A stretch of DNA of 64,000 bases from positions 1 through 64,000 of the forward strand of contig JAPPFL010000071.1 in the NCBI GenBank assembly GCA_028823855.1, given 5' to 3'. Positions 8,938-17,516 of the stretch are shown here, one piece after another. The notes beneath the pieces are model-generated. The model was not told the origin of the DNA and ran no database searches. It worked only from the letters and a program-made list of their open reading frames with translations. Within the stretch, counting starts at the first letter, position 1. Each line of letters starts with the position of its first letter. This stretch comes from Albidovulum sp. (GTDB taxonomy: Bacteria; Pseudomonadota; Alphaproteobacteria; Rhodobacterales; Rhodobacteraceae). A program made the translations under genes and the position numbers.

Positions 8938-10341
8938 TCACGCCAGCGGCGGTTTCTTGTCCGCCCACGGACAGGCGGCCTCGAATGCCGCGCACGCTCG
9001 AAAAATGTCCTCTTCGCGGATCGCGTTGGAGACCAGCTGCAAGCCGACCGGCAGCCCGTCCTCCGTGAAGCCTACCGGCAGCGACGCGCTTGGATTGCCC
9101 GTCAAGTTGAACGGATATGTGTAGCAGACCCAGGAAATTATATTGGCATTCTTCAATTGAGGAGGCACGTTTAGGCCGACATCGAATGCAGGAACTGGCA
9201 GAGTGGGCGACACAAGAAGGTCGTAGCTCTGCATGAAAGACCGAATTTTCTCGCGAAACTCGTAGCGCAGAAAAACCTGCGAATAGTACTCGTCGAGCGT
9301 TTGATCGAGGGCTCCGCCCAACACCTCGACTACCGCCGGATCCAATTGATCCGGAGCGTTGGCGAGCACTCCCTTGAGCCGCGTGCCCACGCCGGCGTAA
9401 AACTCCGCCATCCACATGTCGCTGGGATCGCAATCCATTACCTGGTCCACTTGGTCGACATTGCAGCCCAACTCTTCGAAGACTTTCACGGCTTGTTCGC
9501 AAATCTCCGCCACTTCCGGGAGCGGGCTTGCATATCCTAGAGTTGGGCTCCAGGCGATCTTCATGCCATCCACGGGTCGGTCGCAGGCCGCGAGAAAATC
9601 TGGAACCGGACCTGCTACGGAAAACGGATCGCGCGAATCAAATTCCGAAACAGCCGACAAAAGCAATGCCGTGTCGCGCACGGTTCGCGCGATCGGGCCG
9701 ACATGCGCCAGTGTCGGTGTCGCTGAAACCGGGAATACCGGTACGCGGCCGAAATTTGCCTTGATGCCGAACAGCCCTGTCAGCGAACAGGGAATCCGCA
9801 CTGAACCTCCCCCGTCGGTTCCGAGCGCAAAAGGCGTTATTCCGCTAGCGACGCTTGCGACCGCTCCGCAGCTCGAACCCCCTGGCGTCTTCGCCAAATT
9901 CCAAGGGTTTCGCGTAATGCCCGAAACGGGGCTGTCGCCCACGGGCTTGCAGCCGAATTCGCTGGTCGTCGACTTGCCGATAACAAGGGCGCCTTGCCGT
10001 TTCGCCTGTTCGACCGAAGGAGCATCAACGGCGGCAATGTTTTCCGCCATCGCATTCGAGCCGAATGTTTGGCGCACGCCGCCGACAGCGATCAGATCCT
10101 TGATAGAGATCGGAATCCCGTGCAGCAAGCCGGGCTCGTCGCCATCCATTATCGCCCTTTCGGCGGCCTTGGCCGCCTCCAGAGCCATATCGTCGGTCGT
10201 GGTCACAAAACAGTTGAGAGCCGGATCAACCTCTTCTCGCCGTTCCAGGCTGTGCTCCAGCACTTCGACCGGTGAAATCTCCTTCGCGATGATTTGATCG
10301 CGCATTTCGATTGCGCTCAAATAGAGAAGTTCTTGCCCCAT
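8938..10341 (-). CDS. Amidase (amidase-signature family)
   Basis: Hydrolase of 467 aa that cleaves a carboxamide to acid plus ammonia or amine through a Ser-cisSer-Lys triad. All parts are visible: the lysine in HGIPISIKDLIAVGG (about residue 80), the cis-serine region GGSSCGAVASVASG, and the nucleophile serine in LGTDGGGSVRIP. The N-terminus (LSAIEMRDQIIAKEISPVEV) is typical of the family. Start is the ATG at 10341 with AAGGGAA upstream. No signal peptide, so cytoplasmic. It follows the cyclase gene by 43 bases in the same direction and precedes the peptide-type importer. Within this island it could hydrolyse the linear product of a ring-opening or carbamoyl/formyl step. GatA of the tRNA amidotransferase belongs to the same fold, but no gatB or gatC is nearby, so a catabolic amidase is preferred. 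Confidence 0.92.
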   Translation of the reverse strand: MGQELLYLSAIEMRDQIIAKEISPVEVLEHSLERREEVDPALNCFVTTTDDMALEAAKAAERAIMDGDEPGLLHGIPISIKDLIAVGGVRQTFGSNAMAENIAAVDAPSVEQAKRQGALVIGKSTTSEFGCKPVGDSPVSGITRNPWNLAKTPGGSSCGAVASVASGITPFALGTDGGGSVRIPCSLTGLFGIKANFGRVPVFPVSATPTLAHVGPIARTVRDTALLLSAVSEFDSRDPFSVAGPVPDFLAACDRPVDGMKIAWSPTLGYASPLPEVAEICEQAVKVFEELGCNVDQVDQVMDCDPSDMWMAEFYAGVGTRLKGVLANAPDQLDPAVVEVLGGALDQTLDEYYSQVFLRYEFREKIRSFMQSYDLLVSPTLPVPAFDVGLNVPPQLKNANIISWVCYTYPFNLTGNPSASLPVGFTEDGLPVGLQLVSNAIREEDIFRACAAFEAACPWADKKPPLA

Positions 10342-10384
10342 GGACTTTTCCCTTCCGAATCTCCCGGCGACGTATTTCGGTTGC

Positions 10385-11086
10385 TCAGTCCTCGACGATC
10401 GCAAAAGCCCTAACTGGAGAACCCGACCCTCCCTTGAACTTCAGCGGCACGCCGAAAAACTGGAACTCGCCTATTCCTACCAGCTCCTCCAGGTTGACCA
10501 GCCACTCGAAATGAGACACGCCCAGATCCCTGCAGGCGCGGTGCTGCGCAAATATATTGTCTGTTGGCTTGTCGGTGGAAGGGCCCTCCACGCCGTGCAT
10601 TTTGGAGCCGCGGTCGTTTAGCCAGTGCGTCGCGTCAACCGTCAGGCCCGGATTTGTCCAGCAAACCTTCCGGTCGGGATAGTGCCTGTTGTGCAAGCCC
10701 GTGCAAAGAAGAACGATATGGCCATCGACTTTTACGCCTGCGGCTTCCTCGGCCTTGTCCATTTCCTCGGCGTCTATGTCGCCAAGATCCGGTATGTGGC
10801 GCATGTCGAAGCAAACGGCTTTTCCAATGAACAGGTCCAGCGGCATCTCGTCGATGGTCGCGCCGTTGGGGTTGACGTGGCGGAAGCCGTCTACGTGAGT
10901 TCCTACATGATCGAGCATCCCCACGAAGTTCGTTTGAAACGTCATGGGGTCTTCCGGCACCCCGAGGTTGAACGACTTGGTGCTCTCGTGGTTCAGGGCC
11001 GTCAGATAGATCGGGCTCTGAAAAAGCTTGTGCGCCGGCATGTTGTCTTCAATAGTGAGGCTAAGGTCGATTATGCGCTGTCCCAT
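10385..11086 (-). CDS. Cyclase family protein (kynurenine-formamidase-like hydrolase)
   Basis: A 233-aa metal-dependent hydrolase of the PF04199 cyclase family, which includes bacterial kynurenine formamidase KynB and isatin hydrolase. The hallmark metal motif HVGTHVDGFRH (H-x-G-T-H-x-D) is at about residues 57-67, preceded by a DLSLTIEDNMP N-terminus typical of the family. The start has a perfect AAAGGAGG Shine-Dalgarno sequence. No tryptophan-pathway partner (kynA, kynU) is near, so kynurenine is not favoured. Next to an amidase and HyuA/HyuB, an amide or cyclic-imide substrate is more likely, but this is inference. It sits between the LivF and amidase genes on the same strand. Confidence 0.9.
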   Translation of the reverse strand: MGQRIIDLSLTIEDNMPAHKLFQSPIYLTALNHESTKSFNLGVPEDPMTFQTNFVGMLDHVGTHVDGFRHVNPNGATIDEMPLDLFIGKAVCFDMRHIPDLGDIDAEEMDKAEEAAGVKVDGHIVLLCTGLHNRHYPDRKVCWTNPGLTVDATHWLNDRGSKMHGVEGPSTDKPTDNIFAQHRACRDLGVSHFEWLVNLEELVGIGEFQFFGVPLKFKGGSGSPVRAFAIVED

Positions 11087-11186
11087 GTCTTCCTCCTTTG
11101 GTTAAGCGATTTCATTCGGCGGTCGTTATCCCGAGTCGGCTCGCCAAGTCGCATCAACATGTCCTCGGCCCGCCGGATGCGTTCTT

Positions 11187-11927
11187 TCAATTCGTCCTCC
11201 GACCGAAGTAGGCTTCAATGACCTGCTTGTTTCCGGCAAGCTCGCTTGCCGACCCGCTGATCGTGATTCGCGAATTCTCGAACACATAGCCGCGATGAGC
11301 GACCTTGAGCGCCATGGTGGCGAGCTGTTCTACCAGCAAAATCGCAAGGCCTTCGCGATTGAGGCGCTCGAGAACTGGAAACAGAGTTTCCAAAACGCGC
11401 GGCGCGAGCCCTAGCGACATTTCGTCGATCATGAGCAGCTTGGGCCTCGACAGGAGGCCTCGGGCCAACGCAAGCATCTGCTGCTCGCCGCCCGACAGGC
11501 TCCCTGCAATCTGGCGCCGTCTTTCGGCAAGAACCGGAAACAATTGCAATATCTTTTGGAAATCGTCATCGAAGCTGTCTAGATCGCGCCGCCGGCGCGA
11601 ATAGGCGCCAAGCATCAGATTGTCGTCAACAGTTTGGTCTGAGAATATCTGCCGACCTTCCGGGATCAAGCTAACGCCCATGCCGACAACCCTGTGCGCA
11701 GCAAGACCTTGCGCTTCCGCGCCCTGAATTCGGATGCTGCCGCCCGACGGCTTGACAACACCTGCGATTGCCTTAAGGGTCGAAGTCTTGCCCGATCCAT
11801 TATTTCCGATGATCGAGACGAACTCGCCCTGCATCACCTTGAGCGAGACATCGCGTACGGCTTCGACCTGACCGTAGCTTACGCAGAGGTTGTTGACCTC
11901 CAGCAGCGGCTGCGCGCGCTCGTTCAC
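11187..11927 (-). CDS. Branched-chain-type ABC transporter ATPase (LivF type)
   Basis: Cytoplasmic ATPase of 246 aa. Walker A GNNGSGKT is at about residues 41-48, the signature LSGGEQQML near 143, Walker B KLLMIDEMSLGLAP near 162, and the protein ends in an EAYFG motif typical of LivF. Its ATG overlaps the stop of the LivM-LivG fusion gene (ATGA), so the two are translationally coupled. With LivK, LivH and the fused LivMG it completes a hydrophobic-amino-acid-type importer. Such systems also carry amides, urea-like compounds and aromatic acids, so the neighbouring hydrolases are better clues to the substrate than the transporter class. Confidence 0.94.
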   Translation of the reverse strand: MNERAQPLLEVNNLCVSYGQVEAVRDVSLKVMQGEFVSIIGNNGSGKTSTLKAIAGVVKPSGGSIRIQGAEAQGLAAHRVVGMGVSLIPEGRQIFSDQTVDDNLMLGAYSRRRRDLDSFDDDFQKILQLFPVLAERRRQIAGSLSGGEQQMLALARGLLSRPKLLMIDEMSLGLAPRVLETLFPVLERLNREGLAILLVEQLATMALKVAHRGYVFENSRITISGSASELAGNKQVIEAYFGRRTN

Positions 11928-13753
11928 GGCTCTCGCTCCGCATCGTCCAGTCTCTCCTCGGGAGGCGGCGCAAGCATTTCGGGACTCCCGAAATACGCCT
12001 CTATGACCTTCGGATCTTCCTGAACCTCGGCGGCCGTGCCTTTCGCGATGACCTCTCCATAGTCGAGAACCGTCATTTGAGACGAGATCGCCATGACGAG
12101 TTCCATGTGGTGCTCCACGACCACTATAGTGATTCCGTGGTCGGAAAGCTGAATGATGAGATCTCGCAAATCGTCGATTTCCGATTGCGTCAATCCAGCA
12201 GCCGGCTCGTCGAGCAGCAACAGTTTCGGCCTTACGGCAAGCGCCCGTGCGATCTCAAGCTTGCGCTGAAAGCCGAACGGAAGACTCTTCGCTTTCTCGT
12301 AAGCGTAGTCGGTCAGGCCGACGAAGTTGAGTAGGTCGAGGGCGGCCCGGCGGTGCTTTTCCTCTTCCTTCCGATAGCTCGGCAGGCGCAGGATGGCGCC
12401 AAATAATCCGGTCCGGTAGTCCGAGTGGAATCCTGCCCAAACATTGTCGAGCACCGTCATCTCCTGGAAAAGCTCGGTATTCTGAAACGTGCGGGCAAGC
12501 CCCCTTCGCGCCAACTGGTGGCTTCGCATATCCGTAGTGTCGACTCCGAGGAAGAATACCCTTCCCGAATTCACCCGGTAAATTCCCGACACGGCATTTA
12601 ACAAGGTCGATTTGCCCGCGCCGTTCGGGCCGATGAGCCCATGGATTTCTCCGCTGGATAATTGGGCGTTGACGTTGTTCAATGCGGCTAGGCCGCCGAA
12701 GTGAAGGCTCAAATCCTTCGCTTCAAGGCAAACTTCGCCGCCTGCCGGCCCGATCGACACGATTTCCCCCAGGGGCCGCTTGTCGCCATCGGTTTCCCGA
12801 CGCGCCGCGGGAAAGAATCGGTGCAATATGTCGGCCGCGCTGCCAACTATTCCGCGAGGCAGTACGAACATCACGATAGCCAGCAGAGCGCCGTACACGA
12901 ATCTTTGCCATTCGCCGAACTGCTGCAGTAGTTCGGGCAGGTAGCTTAGCGCGCCGGCTCCCACGACGGGGCCGAGTGTCGTTCCCGCGCCGCCTAGTAT
13001 GACCATCAACAGGAAGCGGATCGAGTCGCTGAACGAAAATATGTCCGGGCTAATGTACTTGTTTAGGAAAACGTATAGCACTCCGGCCGCCCCGGCTGTA
13101 ACGGCGGACAGCACGAAGGCAAGAGTGCGCAATGCCGTTACGTTGATACCGAGGGAAGCCGCCGCGATTTCACTTTGGCTGGTTGCCAGCATCGCCCGCC
13201 CGAATCGCGAATTCATTATGTTGACGTTTACGGCGAACGCGGCAAGTGCGCATCCTCCAACGATATAAAAGTACATCTTGTGGTTAAGCGGCAGACCGAG
13301 AAGCGTCGGTTTTGGAACATTTGAGATTCCAACCCAGCTCCCGGTAAGGGAATCCCATTCGATAGCGATGTTTTCGACGATAATTCCGAATGCGATGGTA
13401 ACGACAGCCAAATAAACGCCGCGCACTCTGACGGTGGGATAGGCGAGTAGGATGCCGAAAGAACCCGCGAAGACCATTCCGAGAATCAGGCACGGCACGA
13501 AGCCGAAGCCGAGCCGCGTAGCGAGTATTGCCGCCGTATAGGCGCCGATCGCGTAAAGCCCGGCCTGCCCCAGCGAGACCAGGCCGGTATATCCCACAAG
13601 AACGTTCAGACCGAGCGCCAGGATCGTATAGATCAGCATCAAGGTGTAGAAGCGCAGCGCGTATTCGTTGCCGGCGATGTCCGGCATTGCAAGGATCAAT
13701 ACGGCGGCAACAACGGCGAAAAGCCAGTTCAGGTTGCGCGAAAGCCACATCAT
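11924..13753 (-). CDS. Fused branched-chain-type ABC permease and ATPase (LivM-LivG)
   Basis: One 609-aa protein joins two usually separate subunits. Residues about 1-310 are a LivM permease: many hydrophobic segments with the family motif GLNVLVGYTGLVSLGQAG near residue 50, and VILGGAGTTLGPVVGA near 255. Residues about 345-590 are a LivG ATPase: Walker A GPNGAGKS, the degenerate LivG signature SLPFGFQRKLEIARAL, Walker B KLLLLDEPAAGL, and a C-terminal EAYFG element. The linker is about 30 residues. Fusion proteins of this kind are known in alphaproteobacterial Liv-type systems. It overlaps LivH upstream and LivF downstream by four bases each (ATGA), which shows a tight operon. Confidence 0.94.
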   Translation of the reverse strand: MMWLSRNLNWLFAVVAAVLILAMPDIAGNEYALRFYTLMLIYTILALGLNVLVGYTGLVSLGQAGLYAIGAYTAAILATRLGFGFVPCLILGMVFAGSFGILLAYPTVRVRGVYLAVVTIAFGIIVENIAIEWDSLTGSWVGISNVPKPTLLGLPLNHKMYFYIVGGCALAAFAVNVNIMNSRFGRAMLATSQSEIAAASLGINVTALRTLAFVLSAVTAGAAGVLYVFLNKYISPDIFSFSDSIRFLLMVILGGAGTTLGPVVGAGALSYLPELLQQFGEWQRFVYGALLAIVMFVLPRGIVGSAADILHRFFPAARRETDGDKRPLGEIVSIGPAGGEVCLEAKDLSLHFGGLAALNNVNAQLSSGEIHGLIGPNGAGKSTLLNAVSGIYRVNSGRVFFLGVDTTDMRSHQLARRGLARTFQNTELFQEMTVLDNVWAGFHSDYRTGLFGAILRLPSYRKEEEKHRRAALDLLNFVGLTDYAYEKAKSLPFGFQRKLEIARALAVRPKLLLLDEPAAGLTQSEIDDLRDLIIQLSDHGITIVVVEHHMELVMAISSQMTVLDYGEVIAKGTAAEVQEDPKVIEAYFGSPEMLAPPPEERLDDAEREP

Positions 13754-14625
13754 ACCTTGACGATTTCCTTTCGCCCGAACAAGCCTTGGGGCCAGATCAT
13801 CAACACCAGGATTACGATGCTGAATCCAACCGCTTCGCGCGCAGCCGTGCTAATATACCCATCGACGAACTTCTCGATTACGCCGTACAGCAGTCCCGCG
13901 ATTACGACACCGGGCGCGCTCGTTATCCCGCCGATGATCGCAACCGCGAACCCCTTGATGCCGAGCAGCAATCCCATCGTAGCCGACGCTTGAATCACCG
14001 GCGCGACGAGAATGCCCGACAGGCCGCCCAGTGCGCTGGCGAGCGCGAACGAGATCATTGCGATACGGGTGACGTTTATTCCGACGATACCGGCCGCCTC
14101 GCGGTTAAATGCTACAGCGCGCATGGCGCGCCCCAATTGCGTGCGGCGCTGGAAAAAGTAAAGCAGCCCTACGATCGCGACGGCGGCGAGCGGAATGAGC
14201 AATTCCTGCGGAAACACGCCCGCGCCTAAAATGATGACCGGCTTTTCGGCTAGAGGCGAGGGCAGCGGCCGCGCGAAGGCGCCGAAACTAATGGTTGCGT
14301 AGCTTTCCAGCATGATTCCGATTGCGATAGTGGTGAGCATCCAGCCAATGGAACGCGCCTGGGCGGCAAAGGGGCGGATTGCAACCCGCTCCAGAACAAC
14401 CCCGAAAATTACGCTGACTCCGATTGCCAGCGCAATTGCCACCGACATCGGCAGTCCGAAATCCAGGAAAACGATCGTGAGAACCGCGCCAAGCATCAAC
14501 GTATCGCCATGGGCGAAATTCACCGCTTTTGCCGAAGACCACATGATGTGGAATCCCAAGGCGACAAGCGCGTAGATTCCTCCGATCCCCAGGCCCGCGA
14601 GTAAATACTGAACAACCGAGCTCAT
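13750..14625 (-). CDS. Branched-chain-type ABC transporter permease (LivH type)
   Basis: Inner-membrane permease of 291 aa with about eight hydrophobic segments. Family landmarks are YLLAGLGIGGIYALVALG at residues 7-24, the NFAHGD motif near residue 37, and GIKGFAVAIIGGI near 222. It would pair with the LivM part of the downstream fusion. It starts 83 bases after the binding-protein gene and its stop overlaps the start of the fusion gene. Complete and of normal length. Confidence 0.94.
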   Translation of the reverse strand: MSSVVQYLLAGLGIGGIYALVALGFHIMWSSAKAVNFAHGDTLMLGAVLTIVFLDFGLPMSVAIALAIGVSVIFGVVLERVAIRPFAAQARSIGWMLTTIAIGIMLESYATISFGAFARPLPSPLAEKPVIILGAGVFPQELLIPLAAVAIVGLLYFFQRRTQLGRAMRAVAFNREAAGIVGINVTRIAMISFALASALGGLSGILVAPVIQASATMGLLLGIKGFAVAIIGGITSAPGVVIAGLLYGVIEKFVDGYISTAAREAVGFSIVILVLMIWPQGLFGRKEIVKV

Positions 14626-14708
14626 ATTAAAAACTCCGTCCGCGACGCGAGACCGAACGCAATTCGATTTCGCGTCGCGGCAATTTTTTCAGAATCAAGA
14701 CGATTGCG

Positions 14709-15893
14709 CTATTCGCAGGGAGTCTGTTCGAACGGAAGCAACTTGCCGCCGTACCAAGCGGTAAGTTTATATGCTTCCGGCAGAATGGCATCGTGCCTTT
14801 CCTCGGTGCGCTCGAACGCCGGGCTGTAGTTCGTAACCAAACCCTCGTGCTCGACTTCGAACAGGGCTTCATAAACCTCTGCCCGGTCGAAGCTTCCGGC
14901 ATGTTCGATTGCCTTGGCAATAATGTGAACCGCATCGTATGCGTTGGCAACACCGGAGCCCATTCGAATCTCTTCCTGGCTTTCAATGTCGAAACTGTCC
15001 TGCATCCTTTCATAAAGAGCTTGCGCCTTGGGCTCAAGTTCCCCCATCCACGAATAAGTCTGCATGATCAGTGCGCAGTTGGCGAGATCGCCGGCAAGTT
15101 CGCCCAAGTTCCCGGCGAATCCCCAGGCGCCGATGACGACCGGCGACCAGTCAATTTTTTGCAGGCTTCGCAGAATCTGGTTGCCTTCGCGGTCAAGCCC
15201 CCACATGATCACCACCTCGGCACCCGCATCGCGGAGCCTGATGAGCTGCGGCGTCATGTCGGTATCTTCCCAATTGAAGGTCTCGGCGCCAACTTCCTCG
15301 AGCCCTTGTTCCCTAAGGGCATTCTGGAGGTCCGGATACGCGCCTTTGCCCCATCCGGTGTTTTCATACATAATTCCGATGGCGTTGTTTTCCGAACGCT
15401 TGATCCCTTCGGCGACAAGGAACTTTGTAACCCAGCGATCCTTTGCAGAAACTCGGAACATGAAATTTGGATCGCGTCCATTCTCGATCACCTTGGTGTT
15501 TGCGGCAATAGTGCCGACATACGGCATGCCGATTTCGTGAATTGGATCTCTTTGCGCCAGCGCAACTGTTGAGTGGTAGCCGCCGATCATCGCAACGCAG
15601 TTGTCCGCCAAGCCTATGCGCCGCACATTGTCGACGCCTCGAGGCGGGGCCCCGGCATCGTCGTATTGGATGAATTCCAATTCCTGGCCAAGTACTCCGC
15701 CTGCCGCATTGATGTCCTCGACCGCAAGCTCCGCCCCCATGCGGATTGCCTTTCCGCCGAAAGCCGCCGGACCGGTTACCGGTCCCGAATTGCCGATGCA
15801 TGCGTTTGCTTCATCTGCTGAGGCTGCTCCGCCGCCAAGCGAATGAGCCATAGCCATCGCCCCTACCAGGAGCAATCGGTTAACATTTTGCAT
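14709..15893 (-). CDS. Branched-chain-type ABC transporter substrate-binding protein (LivK type)
   Basis: Periplasmic ligand-binding protein of 394 aa. The ATG at 15893 has GGGAGG six bases upstream and opens a signal peptide (MQNVNRLLLVGAMAMAHS, cleavage near ASADEA). The mature part shows the type I periplasmic-binding fold markers GPVTGPAAFGGKAIRMGAEL and INAAGGVLGQELE, then the ligand-loop region MIGGYHSTVALAQ. A second lobe carries AYDAVHIIAKAIEHAG near the C-terminus. It is the first gene of the Liv-type transporter, 340 bases downstream of the amidohydrolase gene. Ligand not determinable from sequence; amide-like or aromatic ligands would suit its neighbours. Confidence 0.93.
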   Translation of the reverse strand: MQNVNRLLLVGAMAMAHSLGGGAASADEANACIGNSGPVTGPAAFGGKAIRMGAELAVEDINAAGGVLGQELEFIQYDDAGAPPRGVDNVRRIGLADNCVAMIGGYHSTVALAQRDPIHEIGMPYVGTIAANTKVIENGRDPNFMFRVSAKDRWVTKFLVAEGIKRSENNAIGIMYENTGWGKGAYPDLQNALREQGLEEVGAETFNWEDTDMTPQLIRLRDAGAEVVIMWGLDREGNQILRSLQKIDWSPVVIGAWGFAGNLGELAGDLANCALIMQTYSWMGELEPKAQALYERMQDSFDIESQEEIRMGSGVANAYDAVHIIAKAIEHAGSFDRAEVYEALFEVEHEGLVTNYSPAFERTEERHDAILPEAYKLTAWYGGKLLPFEQTPCE

Positions 15894-16232
15894 TTGAACC
15901 TCCCAAAGCAAATTTTTCTTTTTCAAAGGGATCTTTCGAACCAGCACCTAATTAGCCTCATGCCTGCGAGGCATCTCATCGTCACGGCAAGATCCCGATA
16001 ATTCCAGTCCACCGCGGACTGCCGCTAATCCCGTATCACGCGCTTCGATCGGCTGTCAATCGACGGCGTGCCGCGCCGTATTGCCCCGCGATGCGGATTG
16101 CCCGCCGGCAGGCTGAATCCATTCGGCGCGACCGAGATTCCTCGGCGAGGAAGGCGATACGTAGAGGCAATTGCGGCCCGGATGAATAAATTTCTGGCCG
16201 TCGGGCAAGCCGCGTCTCGCGTCTCGCCGCGT
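15894..16232. other. Intergenic region upstream of livK
   Basis: About 340 bases between the amidohydrolase gene and the binding-protein gene. The binding-protein Shine-Dalgarno (GGGAGG) lies at its left end. No convincing ORF, terminator or operator was recognised. Confidence 0.4.
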
Positions 16233-17465
16233 TCATTCAAGTTCGCACTTGGCGAATTCCCCGTCCTTCATAATGGCCGGAATATAGCGTCCCTGATGCT
16301 CAAGGATGCCGAGGTCCGCCAGCGGGTCGCCGTCGACAACGATCAAATCCGCGATAGCGCCGGGCGACACCACTCCGATCTTGCCCGATTGATTTAGAAT
16401 TTCGGCATTGACAAGCGTTGCGGAAGTTAGAACTTCCTGCGGGGTTTGGGCCTGCGCCTGCAAGGCGAAGCCGCAAGACTGGTGCTCGCGAAGGTCTCCA
16501 AGGAGGTCTGTGCCGAAGCCGATCCTTGTTCCGGCCGCGCGACAATGCTCTACGGCGCGAATTCCCGCGTCCTTGACTATCTGAAGCTTTTCTATGCTCA
16601 CCTGAGGCAGACCGAGTTCCTCGCCCAACTTGTCCATAATGTCGTATGCCGGCAGAGTCGGAACGAGGTAAGCGCCGTTCTTCGCCATTAGGTCCGCCGT
16701 TTCCCGATCTATGAGATTGCCGTGTTCAATTGTGCGGATTCCGCTCCTGACCGCGTTTGTCGCGGCGTGGGACGTATATGCGTGAGCGGCGACATAGGTA
16801 TTCCAGGCCGCCGCCTCCTCGACGATCGCACTAAGCTCCTCGATCGAATATTGCGCGTTGTCGATCGGGTCGGTTGGCGAAGCCACCCCTCCCGAGACCA
16901 TTACCTTTATGAAATCCGCGCCTTTCCGTAGCTCGTTGCGCGCGGCGCGGCGAACTTCCGTTATCCCGTCCGCAATTACAGACTGCGGCGCGATCGCGTT
17001 GGTATTCACGCTGTGGTCGTGGTTTTCATACGGCGCGCGAAAATCTCCGTGCCCGCCGGTCTGCGTCAGTGCGCGCCCGGTCTGGAAGATGCGGGGACCC
17101 TGGAACAAGCCCGCCTCGACAGCCATCGCCAGGCCTCTATCCGCTCCGGCGCAATCGCGAACCGTCGTAAAGCCTCGCATCAGGGTTTCTTGCATGTTGC
17201 GAGCCGCTAGCGCGGTCATCATCGTCAGCGGTATGAAGGCCAGCTTGCGCAGGTCGATCTCCGAAAGCGTTACGTGGAGGTGGCAATCAATCAGCCCCGG
17301 CATCAGAACGCCGCCGCGCCCGTCGACTTCTCGGACGGACTCCGAACGTATGGGCTGGTCCGACACTTCCTTGACAATCCCGGATTCAACCAGGACTTCC
17401 GACTCCTCCGGCTCCGACCGATTAGCGTCCCAAACTTTAACATTTCTAAATACGACGCTGGTCAT
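16233..17465 (-). CDS. Metal-dependent amidohydrolase (imidazolonepropionase/prolidase-like)
   Basis: Cytoplasmic hydrolase of 410 aa from the amidohydrolase superfamily. The metal-binding start of the barrel reads PGLIDCHLHV (H-x-H near residue 62). A lysine bridges the metals in ADFIKVMVSGGVASPTDP (about residue 188), further histidines occur in AHAYTSHA and IEHGNLID, and the last-strand aspartate lies in GFGTDLLG. This is the subgroup of Xaa-Pro dipeptidases and imidazolonepropionase-related proteins that hydrolyse peptide-like or cyclic amide bonds. The ATG has AAAGGAAC upstream. It lies 51 bases after the HyuB gene and before the Liv-type importer, all on one strand. It may act on the product of the HyuA/HyuB step, but no specific substrate can be named. 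Confidence 0.9.
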   Translation of the reverse strand: MTSVVFRNVKVWDANRSEPEESEVLVESGIVKEVSDQPIRSESVREVDGRGGVLMPGLIDCHLHVTLSEIDLRKLAFIPLTMMTALAARNMQETLMRGFTTVRDCAGADRGLAMAVEAGLFQGPRIFQTGRALTQTGGHGDFRAPYENHDHSVNTNAIAPQSVIADGITEVRRAARNELRKGADFIKVMVSGGVASPTDPIDNAQYSIEELSAIVEEAAAWNTYVAAHAYTSHAATNAVRSGIRTIEHGNLIDRETADLMAKNGAYLVPTLPAYDIMDKLGEELGLPQVSIEKLQIVKDAGIRAVEHCRAAGTRIGFGTDLLGDLREHQSCGFALQAQAQTPQEVLTSATLVNAEILNQSGKIGVVSPGAIADLIVVDGDPLADLGILEHQGRYIPAIMKDGEFAKCELE

Positions 17466-17516
17466 GTTCTGTTCCTTTGTCTGGCGTTCACCATTTTAAT
17501 GCGCTGAGTTGCCGGC

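Noticed and set aside
8938-10341. GatA subunit of Glu-tRNA amidotransferase
   Set aside because: No gatB or gatC is adjacent, and the gene sits in a catabolic transporter island, so a general amidase is the better call.
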